From: Elusimicrobiota bacterium
GTDB lineage: Bacteria > Elusimicrobiota > UBA5214 > JBBAAG01
Assembly: GCA_041658405.1 (NCBI GenBank)
Contig: JBBAAG010000029.1
Location: 1-33,490 of the forward strand
DNA length: 33,490 nucleotides
Direction: 5' to 3'
The notes under the pieces were generated by a model. That model worked only from the letters and a program-made list of their open reading frames with translations, had not been told where the DNA came from and made no database searches. Shown in pieces: positions 23,014-30,636 of this stretch (positions are counted from its first letter, which is position 1; each line of letters opens with the position of its first letter). The translations under genes were made by a program, and so were the position numbers.

Positions 23014-24062
23014 AACTAAGTGTTGTATCAACAACACTGCTGATATTCATAACCATAAACGCATTGTTACTGAATCCACTACTTGCGCAAAACAATTCGG
23101 GTATTACGATCACCACTGCTACTGCAAGTATTATAATCACAGGCGACGTTTTCTTTGATCACACGTTCGGTATTGCGGATTACCCTGTTGAATACCCATT
23201 TGCCAGAGTACAGGAATTGTTCAATAAAACAGACTATATATGTGTAAACCTGGAAACACCTGTGTGTGAGTCAGGTGTTCCGCAAACCGATAAAAAGTAT
23301 GTTTTCCACAGTAAACCCGGATGTATCAAATCCTTAACCATCTCAGGGGTTGACCTTGCGTGCCTCGCGAATAATCATATTAAAGACCAGGGCAATACCG
23401 GACTTGAGCAAACACTGGAATTCCTTAAAGCTAACAAAATAGCGTATATTGGCGCGGGGATGAGTTTGAAGGAAGCACGAAAACCTGTTATCACCACAGT
23501 TAACGGCAACAAAATAGCTTTCCTTGCGTACTCCAATGTTTACCCTTCTTCATTCTGGGCAACATCCTCAACAACACCCGGGGTGGCATTCTCACATCCT
23601 AACCACATAAAGAAAGATATCGCGGCAATCAGGGAGTACGCGGATATTGTTATTACCATCTTCCACTGGGGTAAAGAACGTGAAGCTGTGCCATGCGAGA
23701 CACAAAAATTCCTCAGCCAATGGGCAATAAAAAACGGCGCGGATATCGTTATCGGCCATCATCCGCACATAATCCAGGGCGTTCAAACATATCGGGGCAA
23801 ACCAGTTGTTTACAGTATCGGCAACTTCGTATTTTCCGCCCCTGTGGAGATCAGCCGTGACGCTATGTTACCAAGAATAATTGTGGAAAATAAAAAAGTT
23901 AGGGAAATACAATTTTATCCTATAAAAATCCGGCAGTTTCAACCCAGAATTGCAGCCGGCAAAGAAGCTGAGGTAATAATCTCTACATTCACATCACTTT
24001 CCCGTGATTTAGGCACTACTTTGAGAAAACGCAATAATTCTGTAGCGGTATGGACTCCGTAA
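23010..24062 (+). CDS. CapA/PgsA-type metallophosphatase-fold protein
   Basis: The 350-residue protein begins at GTG 23010, overlapping the previous stop as GTGA. A signal peptide (about 1-26) is followed by I-I-I-T-G-D-V-F-F-D, V-N-L-E-T-P-V, L-A-N-N-H-I-K-D-Q-G, H-W-G-K-E-R, G-H-H-P-H-I-I-Q-G and Y-S-I-G-N-F-V-F. These are the calcineurin-like metal-binding motifs of the CapA family. Family members take part in poly-gamma-glutamate or capsule synthesis, but many are uncharacterised. There is no CapB/CapC here, so capsule synthesis is not implied. An envelope role fits its coupling with the M23 peptidase. Confidence 0.88.
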   Translation: MKLSVVSTTLLIFITINALLLNPLLAQNNSGITITTATASIIITGDVFFDHTFGIADYPVEYPFARVQELFNKTDYICVNLETPVCESGVPQTDKKYVFHSKPGCIKSLTISGVDLACLANNHIKDQGNTGLEQTLEFLKANKIAYIGAGMSLKEARKPVITTVNGNKIAFLAYSNVYPSSFWATSSTTPGVAFSHPNHIKKDIAAIREYADIVITIFHWGKEREAVPCETQKFLSQWAIKNGADIVIGHHPHIIQGVQTYRGKPVVYSIGNFVFSAPVEISRDAMLPRIIVENKKVREIQFYPIKIRQFQPRIAAGKEAEVIISTFTSLSRDLGTTLRKRNNSVAVWTP

Positions 24063-24071
24063 AAATAGTAG

Positions 24072-24101
24072 TTGTTTATACTTTACATTTTAAGATATAA
24101 T
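24072..24101 (+). promoter_or_regulatory. Promoter of the bactofilin gene
   Basis: TTGTTT (24072-24077) and a perfect TATAAT (24096-24101) are 18 nt apart. They would start a transcript near 24108, about 43 nt before the bactofilin ATG. Bactofilin may therefore be transcribed separately as well as from the upstream operon. Confidence 0.5.
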
Positions 24102-24150
24102 ATTTATATATAAGTAAACATTAATAAATTTATGGGGGATTTTTAACTAA

Positions 24151-24609
24151 ATGTTTTCAAAAAAAGAACCACCAAATAAAGTTGACGCTTTCGTTGGCCC
24201 GGAGACAGAAATTAAAGGTGATATTAACACCAAAGGATTGCTGAGGATTGACGGTAAATGGTCCGGCGGAATAGTTTTAGCAGACGGCGTTGTAATTGGC
24301 GAAGGCGGTATAGCGAATGGCAATATCACAGCAAAAGAAATTATAGTCGGCGGAAAAGTTAAGGGTAACCTCACAGCAACTGTTAACCTTGAACTCCACA
24401 CTCAAGGCAATGTCCAGGGAGATATTAAATCATCGAAATTATCGATTGCGGAAGGCGCGGTATTCCAGGGCAACTGCACAATGGTGCAAGAACAAGCTTC
24501 AACAACACTGACCGGCGCGACAGCTGATAGTTCAGCAAATAAACAGCAGCAAAACCGTAATAACAATAATAAATCAAAAACTTACGATACACAACTATCT
24601 GAAGCGTGA
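24151..24609 (+). CDS. Bactofilin family cytoskeletal protein
   Basis: The 152-residue protein consists of a central right-handed beta-helix of bactofilin type. F-V-G-P-E-T-E-I-K-G-D-I-N-T-K-G at the start is followed by short repeats such as L-R-I-D-G-K-W-S-G, G-V-V-I-G-E-G-G, A-K-E-I-I-V-G-G-K-V-K-G-N-L and H-T-Q-G-N-V-Q-G-D-I. The ends are flexible, with a Q/N-rich tail. Bactofilins polymerise without nucleotide and place cell-wall enzymes. The M23 peptidase two genes upstream is a likely partner. GGGGGAT lies upstream at rather long spacing. Its TGA abuts the TAA of the convergent AEC gene with no base between. Confidence 0.93.
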   Translation: MFSKKEPPNKVDAFVGPETEIKGDINTKGLLRIDGKWSGGIVLADGVVIGEGGIANGNITAKEIIVGGKVKGNLTATVNLELHTQGNVQGDIKSSKLSIAEGAVFQGNCTMVQEQASTTLTGATADSSANKQQQNRNNNNKSKTYDTQLSEA

Positions 24610-25500
24610 TTATCTAACGTTAAACAGCCACGCGATTAATGGAATGTAGATCATACTCAATAACGTGCTCAATGATACTGTTGCAGCGGCATACTTTTCA
24701 TCCGCATGATAAATTTCAGAAAATATATAACTCGCGACAGCTGACGGCATTATTGACGTTATTATTCCCACTCCGCGTGCCGGGCCGGTAAGGTTCAATA
24801 AAAGTACCATTAAATATCCTACCGCCAACCCGCCTCCTACACGGAACAGTGTTGCCAACGACGCTTGCTTCCAAGTATCTTTTGTCACCATACTTATACG
24901 GTATCCCACAAAAAATAACATTAACGGCAGAACTATCATTGACATATACTTGCCGATAATGTAGATAAACTCCGGTGCTGAAGCATTAGTTGTGAGATTA
25001 AGGATAAAACCCAATACCGAACTTATTATCATCGGCAGCGAGTACGGATCAAGCCCGCGGGTATGCCCCAATACAAGCGACACTCCAACCGTTGCGCTAT
25101 ATAAGGTCATAACTACGTCATACACCACAGCATACGCCACACCCTCCGGACCGAGTAATAACCCATTAACCGGCACTGCGAGGTACCGCGAGTTCATTAA
25201 AAAAATAGGCAGGCATGTTCTGGAGTACTTAGTCTTCATTATTTTAGAAAATACCACAGCTAATCCCGCACCGGAAGTAAGCACTACTATCGCAAGTACC
25301 GTTATTTTTCCGGCAATAACAAAATCAATTTTTGTTGTCCACATATTAATAAAAATAAAAACGGGAATAACAAAAAAGATTGCAAAATTAATGAAGAACT
25401 TAATAATTTTTTCACGTTTACCTATTATCAACGAAAAAATAAATCCCGCAACTATGAACAAAAAAACGTTTAATATAAGTTTTAACAATATGCTCAACAT
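24610..25500 (-). CDS. AEC (auxin efflux carrier) family transporter
   Basis: The 296-residue integral membrane protein has about ten hydrophobic segments. It shows the two-half layout of the AEC/BASS-like family, with N-S-R-Y-L-A-V-P-V and F-I-L-N-L-T-T-N-A-S-A-P in the first half, and L-M-L-F-F-V-G-Y-R-I and I-M-P-S-A-V-A-S-Y in the second. Bacterial members export or import small organic acids such as malate. The substrate here is not inferable. It is monocistronic, divergent from the SurA_N-like gene, and a 12-bp palindrome lies in the shared promoter region. Confidence 0.85.
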   Translation of the reverse strand: MLSILLKLILNVFLFIVAGFIFSLIIGKREKIIKFFINFAIFFVIPVFIFINMWTTKIDFVIAGKITVLAIVVLTSGAGLAVVFSKIMKTKYSRTCLPIFLMNSRYLAVPVNGLLLGPEGVAYAVVYDVVMTLYSATVGVSLVLGHTRGLDPYSLPMIISSVLGFILNLTTNASAPEFIYIIGKYMSMIVLPLMLFFVGYRISMVTKDTWKQASLATLFRVGGGLAVGYLMVLLLNLTGPARGVGIITSIMPSAVASYIFSEIYHADEKYAAATVSLSTLLSMIYIPLIAWLFNVR

Positions 25501-25527
25501 CTACTTTAATACAACCTTTCATCCAGC

Positions 25528-25539
25528 GTAACGCGTTAC
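25528..25539. promoter_or_regulatory. 12-bp perfect palindrome in a divergent promoter region
   Basis: GTAACGCGTTAC is perfectly self-complementary. It ends one base before the TTGACG -35 box of the SurA_N-like gene and lies about 27 nt ahead of the AEC start. A dimeric regulator could control both genes from here (inference). Confidence 0.4.
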
Positions 25540-25567
25540 TTGACGATAATACAGAAAAATGTATAAT
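25540..25567 (+). promoter_or_regulatory. Promoter of the SurA_N-like gene
   Basis: TTGACG (25540-25545) and TATAAT (25562-25567) are 16 nt apart, predicting a start near 25574. This lies inside the first codons of the longest reading frame (ATG 25559), so translation must begin further in; ATG 25658 is the next in-frame choice. Confidence 0.65.
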
Positions 25568-25657
25568 ATACGTTTAATATGTTTATGTCAAAGCATATTT
25601 GTTATCGAAAACAAGTTATGTTTAGGTGAATACAGAAAGGAACCGGGTTTTGGCAGT

Positions 25658-26353
25658 ATGTTAAAATTTTTAAACAAATACAAAAAAATTATTTTTATTA
25701 TTACAGGCATAGGTTTTATGATGGGTATCTTTATCGGGTTCGGAAGTTATTTTTTTACTAAAGGCTGGGATGCCGACGCTATCGCTATGGTAGATAAAAC
25801 AAAAATATCACAGGATAAATTTTCGCGTTATTACCGAAATGCCCAAAAAAACATACGTGAAAAAGGCGAGGACATCACCGAAGATGCGGATAAACGTTTA
25901 CAGATAGAAGTCCTGAGAGAACTTATCCAGGAAGAAGTTTTAGTACAGCAAGCAAAGAAGTACGGCATCTTTGTTTCTGATGCAGAACTTGCGCGGTACA
26001 TCCAATCCTTTGACGCGTTCAAACGTAACGGTGTTTTTGACAGGAACACGTATATACAGGTACTAAGTTATGAACGCTCAACACCTATAGAATTTGAAGA
26101 AGACCGCCGGAGAGACATTATGCGCACAAAACTGGTACGTATTCTTATGCAGAACACCGGCCCGCTGACCCCTGCGGAGATAAGTATTGCCCTGCGTGAA
26201 AAGTTTGGCACAAAAATGCCGGACCAGAAGGAACAGGAAAAGTTTGTTAACCAGTTACGACAGGAAAGAATGTCTGCGTTTTTTGAAGATTGGTACCGCC
26301 AGATAAATAAAGAAGTTAAAGTCCGCGAGTTTTTATCGGAACGTTTAAAATAG
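25658..26353 (+). CDS. Membrane-anchored SurA_N/PpiD-like chaperone without PPIase domain
   Basis: The protein has about 231 residues from ATG 25658. A short basic N-terminus and one transmembrane helix (about 10-30) are followed by M-V-D-K-T-K-I-S-Q-D-K-F, then helices ending in L-R-E-L-I-Q-E-E-V-L-V-Q-Q-A-K-K-Y-G-I-F-V-S-D-A-E-L. This is the characteristic SurA N-terminal domain pattern (L-I-x-E-x-L-L-x-Q-x-A-x-x-x-G-I-x-V-S-D). PpiD and SurA carry parvulin domains after this region; none is present here. It is probably a periplasm-facing chaperone that holds outer-membrane proteins. Its 3' end overlaps the convergent maf gene by 38 nt. Confidence 0.75.
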   Translation: MLKFLNKYKKIIFIITGIGFMMGIFIGFGSYFFTKGWDADAIAMVDKTKISQDKFSRYYRNAQKNIREKGEDITEDADKRLQIEVLRELIQEEVLVQQAKKYGIFVSDAELARYIQSFDAFKRNGVFDRNTYIQVLSYERSTPIEFEEDRRRDIMRTKLVRILMQNTGPLTPAEISIALREKFGTKMPDQKEQEKFVNQLRQERMSAFFEDWYRQINKEVKVREFLSERLK

Positions 26354-26921
26354 TATTATTAAGCATACGGACTAACATTTTTTTAGGTAACCCCACAACA
26401 TTGTAATAATCCCCGCGGATATATTCCACAAACTTATCATCGGTTTCCTGTATAGCATACGCCCCGGCTTTGTCCCTGTTTTTTCTTGCGAGCTTCAATA
26501 CCTCAGCATCAGTAAACATTCGCATCTTAACCTTTGTTACCTCAACCCCTGTCTGGACACACCCACCGGGTTTTTCTATTACCGCAACACCGGTATACAC
26601 TTTATGCACACTGCCGTTTAATTTCCGCAGAATCCTTACAGCATCACGGTAATCCTTTGGTTTCCCAATAATTTCATTATCCACTACTACAATAGTGTCT
26701 GCAGACACAATAACCCCGCGTTTAACCCCCGGCAGTATAGCCCTGGCTTTACGCAATGCCAAAGTTTTAACTATCTCCGCAGGCTCTTTGGCATCACAAT
26801 CTTCCAATGCAGAACTTGGCATAACAATAAATGCCAATCCTAAAGTTTTGAGTATCCCCTTCCGCCTTGGCGATACCGATGCTAGTATCAACGGTACCGG
26901 TTGTTCACGATTGGTGTTCAT
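26316..26921 (-). CDS. maf: Maf family nucleotide pyrophosphatase
   Basis: This enzyme hydrolyses modified or canonical nucleoside triphosphates (dTTP, UTP or pseudo-UTP types) to monophosphates. The 201-residue protein has L-I-L-A-S-V-S-P-R-R near the start, S-A-D-T-I-V-V-V-D (catalytic Asp), I-I-G-K-P-K-D, V-Y-T-G-V-A-V and a Y-A-I-Q-E-T-D-D-K-F-V motif in place of the usual Y-x-I-Q-G-x-G-x-x-F. The end is extended by about nine residues and overlaps the convergent SurA_N-like gene by 38 nt. Its start overlaps the amrS stop by 4 nt, and it is the last gene of the right-hand operon. Confidence 0.92.
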   Translation of the reverse strand: MNTNREQPVPLILASVSPRRKGILKTLGLAFIVMPSSALEDCDAKEPAEIVKTLALRKARAILPGVKRGVIVSADTIVVVDNEIIGKPKDYRDAVRILRKLNGSVHKVYTGVAVIEKPGGCVQTGVEVTKVKMRMFTDAEVLKLARKNRDKAGAYAIQETDDKFVEYIRGDYYNVVGLPKKMLVRMLNNTILNVPIKTRGL

Positions 26922-27916
26922 ATAATCAGATTTACCTCATACCCGCACGAAGTACACTTTTTCCCTGTTAATCCTTTAACCTCAATCTCATACCCTACCC
27001 GCGATATTAAAAGCGCCTTACACCCGGGACAATACGTATTCCCGTACTTATCATCCCCATAATTACCGAGGTACACGTAGTCCAGCCTAGTTTTTGCAAT
27101 ATCATACGCACGGATAAGTGTTTCCTCATCAGTTACAGGAATGTCCATTTTATACTTTGGGAAATACCGCGAAAAATGCAGCGGTATTGCTTTGTCAAGC
27201 CTAGCAATCCAGTTTACGAGCTGCACAATTTCCTCAGCGGAATCATTATGTCCCGGTATAAGTAACGTCGTAAGTTCTACATGTATACCCGAAGACAACA
27301 TAGATTCAATACTGTTCAATACAGGCTTTAATGCCCCACCGCATATTTTACGGTAAAACCCTTCGCTGAACGCTTTTAAGTCCACATTTGCAGCGTCAAT
27401 TTGTTCTGCCAAACAACTCAACGGCTCTTTATTAATAAACCCGTTGGTCACTACAACATTAACCATCCCGGCTTTATGCACAAGTTTTGACATCTCGAAA
27501 AGCCATTCATAATTTATTAACGGTTCATTATATGTATAAGCCACTCCGACAGACCGTTCCTGTTTTGCTAACTCAACAATTTGTTCACCGGTAAGGATTC
27601 TAATTGTCTCTAGTTTATGCTTGTCCTTTACTTGCGATATCTCCCAGTTTTGACAATGCCGGCATATGAAGTTGCATCCATAAGTCCCGGTTGACAAAAT
27701 CCCTTTACCCGGATAAAAATGGTATAACGGCTTCTTTTCAATTGGATCAACAGCAAGTGATGCGTGTGTAGCGTAGGTTAAAGCATACAACTTATCCCCC
27801 GTGCGTTTACGTACACCGCAACGCCCGGTTTGTCCGGCAGTAATCATGCAATTATGCGGACACAATACGCAGTGTAGTTCCCCGTTATTGTATCTATAGA
27901 AAAGTGCTTCTTTCAC
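26918..27916 (-). CDS. amrS: AmmeMemoRadiSam system radical SAM enzyme
   Basis: The protein has about 332 residues from GTG 27916. The N-terminus holds L-H-C-V-L-C-P-H-N-C, then G-R-C-G-V-R. The radical SAM site Y-G-C-N-F-I-C-R-H-C-Q-N-W-E-I-S (CxxxCxxC) follows, with Y-T-Y-N-E-P and a C-terminal zinc-ribbon-like C-P-G-C ... C-T-S-C. These are the family marks of AmrS; its partners in the family, AMMECR1 and Memo, are not in this window. The longest frame (27988) overlaps the channel gene by 56 nt. The GTG begins V-K-E-A-L-F-Y, a typical start for this family, 16 nt after that gene's stop. The substrate is unknown. Confidence 0.88.
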   Translation of the reverse strand: MKEALFYRYNNGELHCVLCPHNCMITAGQTGRCGVRKRTGDKLYALTYATHASLAVDPIEKKPLYHFYPGKGILSTGTYGCNFICRHCQNWEISQVKDKHKLETIRILTGEQIVELAKQERSVGVAYTYNEPLINYEWLFEMSKLVHKAGMVNVVVTNGFINKEPLSCLAEQIDAANVDLKAFSEGFYRKICGGALKPVLNSIESMLSSGIHVELTTLLIPGHNDSAEEIVQLVNWIARLDKAIPLHFSRYFPKYKMDIPVTDEETLIRAYDIAKTRLDYVYLGNYGDDKYGNTYCPGCKALLISRVGYEIEVKGLTGKKCTSCGYEVNLII

Positions 27917-27932
27917 CGGAATAACACCGGGC

Positions 27933-29429
27933 TTACTTCCCGAGGCCGAAGAAGTTGCGGATACGCTGTGAGAACGTTTGACGCTCAACTTTATCTTTCA
28001 CCACCCGCACGTTTTCTTTAGTCGCTTCTAAATTTGCTGCGCGTTGTTCAAGTACAGCGCCCAAAGTATCAGCTAACGACGGTGTTTTCTCTAACACATT
28101 CCTAAACGCTTTATTATTAAGCACCAATAGGACAGATTCTTTTAATGCACGCACCGTTGCAGTACAAGGTTCCCCCGTCAATAAACTCATCTCACCAAAA
28201 TAGTTACCTGTTATAAGTTCCGCAACTTTTTGTGTCATCCCGCCTACGGTATTGATTAATACTTCAACCTTACCATCCAAAATGATATAAAACGCTTCCC
28301 CCTGCCCGCCTTGCAGTATAATAGTTTCACCGGGAGCAAATATTTTTTCCTCTAAAACCCCGGCTATCTCTGTAATAACCCCGTCGTCTAACATATTAAA
28401 CAATTCAACTTCCTTCAACAATTTCTTACGTTGCTCCAAAGCAATATCCGGAGACACTTCTTTCGGCCTGATAATTCCAACCCTCTGCTGCGGGACAGGA
28501 ATTTCTACGCCCTCACGTTTAAACGCATACCACGCATTGGTTTGTACTTCTGTCTGCAGATTATAAGTAAACTCAAAATTATCAACAAAAAAGTAAAGGC
28601 TGTATTTTATGTAATAATCCTCAAATCCGTCAATCCACACATACGGCGGAACTGGAGATTGCACTATATGTTTGTTCATCGGAAGACAAGATAACAGAAT
28701 ACGTTTAACTTTCTCTGGATGAACTTCGGTCCCTGTTTTTACTTCAACCCTTACCCTTTGAGTCCCTTCTAAACGGCAAAATTGAGATGCCTGAAGTGTA
28801 TTGTTAGGTATTACCACCTGTGAACCGTTCCATAACCGAAGGAAAGTCATACCCCACGTAAAATTTTCCACTTTACCTTCCATCCCGTTATAACTTATCC
28901 ACTCACCAATACGTACTACACGGCTAAGAATTACACTTGCGATAAAACGTTTGATCGGATCCTGCAATGCAACCATGATACCCGCAGTTGCAACAGTAGG
29001 TATAGCTACCATTGCTAACGGATTAAAATGGAAAAAGTTATATGCCAGGATAAGCAGTACTATCGCGTAGATTACCCACATTAGAACTTTACGTAACGGC
29101 GGTGTTATCCATACATTACGTACGGTCACCAAATAATATTCCACAAGTATTGCATTTATTAAAGTCAACAATAAATACGCGATTGCCGCGTATGTCATGA
29201 ACCCCAGTATTACAACAACTCTAGTACCCATACTTTTATCTAAGTCCGAATACTGAACAAACACCGTGAGTAACAACAATACTGCAGCAAGCCAGTAATT
29301 AATCCTCAACTGTTTAGGCAGGTTCATTTTCTTTACTGCAAGTAATTTTGACAGCCCGATGTAGCAAACAATAATCACTGCAGCGAATATCACAATATTT
29401 AATATAAGGTTAAGCGTAATATCTACCAT
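27933..29429 (-). CDS. MscS-type mechanosensitive channel with C-terminal cyclic-nucleotide-binding-like domain
   Basis: The 498-residue protein has about five hydrophobic segments within the first 170 residues, then the MscS pore and beta domain (A-L-Q-D-P-I-K-R-F-I-A-S, G-E-W-I-S-Y-N-G-M-E-G-K-V, V-I-P-N-N-T-L). A cNMP-binding-fold domain covers about 345-455 (G-Q-G-E-A-F-Y-I-I-L-D-G-K-V-E-V, Y-F-G-E-M-S-L-L-T-G-E-P). The phosphate-binding cassette keeps the Glu (E413), but the usual Arg after Pro is Cys422 (P-C-T-A-T-V-R-A). Such channels release solutes on osmotic shock and are gated or modulated by the domain. It lies 12 nt after the HD-GYP gene. Confidence 0.88.
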   Translation of the reverse strand: MVDITLNLILNIVIFAAVIIVCYIGLSKLLAVKKMNLPKQLRINYWLAAVLLLLTVFVQYSDLDKSMGTRVVVILGFMTYAAIAYLLLTLINAILVEYYLVTVRNVWITPPLRKVLMWVIYAIVLLILAYNFFHFNPLAMVAIPTVATAGIMVALQDPIKRFIASVILSRVVRIGEWISYNGMEGKVENFTWGMTFLRLWNGSQVVIPNNTLQASQFCRLEGTQRVRVEVKTGTEVHPEKVKRILLSCLPMNKHIVQSPVPPYVWIDGFEDYYIKYSLYFFVDNFEFTYNLQTEVQTNAWYAFKREGVEIPVPQQRVGIIRPKEVSPDIALEQRKKLLKEVELFNMLDDGVITEIAGVLEEKIFAPGETIILQGGQGEAFYIILDGKVEVLINTVGGMTQKVAELITGNYFGEMSLLTGEPCTATVRALKESVLLVLNNKAFRNVLEKTPSLADTLGAVLEQRAANLEATKENVRVVKDKVERQTFSQRIRNFFGLGK

Positions 29430-29441
29430 ACCATACTCCTG

Positions 29442-30599
29442 CTAAACATCCTCCGGTATTTTACCGTCATACCGTTTTGTCAACCCGCGGATAAACGCGT
29501 TTGCGCAGTCCGGGTCAAACTGTGAACCTCTAAACATTTCAATTTCTTTTACCGCCATGGTAAGCGGCAGTTTACTGCGGTAAGGACGGTTGGACGTCAT
29601 TGCGTCAAACGTATCCGCCACAGCGATTATCCTTGCATAGAACGGTATAGTGTCTCCAAATAACCTTGAAGGATACCCCTGCCCGTCATACCGTTCCTGA
29701 TGATGCCGTATACCCGGGATAATTTTTTCTAACTGTTTAATGGAAGACAACATATCCGCACCGATAGTTGGATGTTTTTTCATCTCAACCCATTCCTCTT
29801 CAGTAAGTTTTCCTTGTTTATGCAATACACGTTCCGGCACACCAATTTTGCCAATATCATGCAATAACGCTGCGAGTTCCAAACTTGTTTTTTCATCATT
29901 GTTAATACCCAACTCATCACCAATCATCAATGCATAATCGCATACCCGTTCCGAATGCCCGTGTGTATACGGATCCTTAGCATCAATCGCACTGGACAGC
30001 GCGCGCATACTACCCAAGAAAAGATCGTTGAGATCCTTAAACAACTGCGCTTTTTGTACAGCCAACGCGCCGTTAGTGGTTAATATTGACAACAGTTTAA
30101 TATCATCCTGAGTAAATTCTTTCCCGTTTTTTTTATTTACAGCTTCAGCAACACCGATAAGTTTATCTTCTATTTTCATAGGCACTGCAAGTATGGATTT
30201 TGTAACAAACCCGCTTTCTTTATCCGCTTTTGCGGTAAAACGTTTATCCTTACTCACATCCTGCACAACTACCGATTCACTATGTTCCGCCACCCAACCT
30301 GCGATTCCTTCACCTTTTTCGAGGTACACTTTATTCAGTGCTTCTTTCTTTGCACCGGCAGCTGCAAAAAAGTATAGCTGTCCACGGTCTTTATCCATTA
30401 ACAATATCGATGACGCTTCAGAATCCATCACCTGGCTCACAATAGACATGATAATGTTCAGGACGCTGTGAAGTTCAAACTTGGAATTAATAATCTCAGA
30501 TGAAGTAATCAATGTTTCAAGCTGTAGGACACGTTTCTTTAGGAGTTCATTCTCCGCTGTTAGCTTTCGCAGTTCTTCCGTCAAATTGTTGCCCTCCAT
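29442..30599 (-). CDS. GAF-HD-GYP domain protein, putative c-di-GMP phosphodiesterase
   Basis: The 385-residue protein has a coiled-coil start (about 5-35), a GAF sensor domain (about 40-185, with G-E-G-I-A-G-W-V and A-V-P-M-K) and an HD-GYP domain (about 195-370). HD metal motifs are present: H-G-H-S-E-R-V, L-L-H-D-I-G-K-I-G (H247, D248) and H-H-Q-E-R-Y-D-G-Q-G-Y-P (299-310), so it is probably active on cyclic di-GMP or a related dinucleotide. There is no membrane segment or receiver domain. It lies 12 nt before the MscS-type channel gene, so the channel and the phosphodiesterase are co-transcribed. Confidence 0.92.
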   Translation of the reverse strand: MEGNNLTEELRKLTAENELLKKRVLQLETLITSSEIINSKFELHSVLNIIMSIVSQVMDSEASSILLMDKDRGQLYFFAAAGAKKEALNKVYLEKGEGIAGWVAEHSESVVVQDVSKDKRFTAKADKESGFVTKSILAVPMKIEDKLIGVAEAVNKKNGKEFTQDDIKLLSILTTNGALAVQKAQLFKDLNDLFLGSMRALSSAIDAKDPYTHGHSERVCDYALMIGDELGINNDEKTSLELAALLHDIGKIGVPERVLHKQGKLTEEEWVEMKKHPTIGADMLSSIKQLEKIIPGIRHHQERYDGQGYPSRLFGDTIPFYARIIAVADTFDAMTSNRPYRSKLPLTMAVKEIEMFRGSQFDPDCANAFIRGLTKRYDGKIPEDV

Positions 30600-30636
30600 A
30601 CCAGCAAAAAATCCCGGCTATTAAAAAATACTATTA

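Noticed and set aside
25559..25657. Upstream start (ATG 25559) for the SurA_N-like protein
   Set aside because: The -10 box TATAAT at 25562-25567 lies within its first codons, so the transcript would start after the ATG; the added residues do not look like part of the family.
27917..27988. Upstream start for AmrS
   Set aside because: It overlaps the channel gene by 56 nt and adds a Ser-rich low-complexity stretch. The GTG at 27916 gives a family-like N-terminus.
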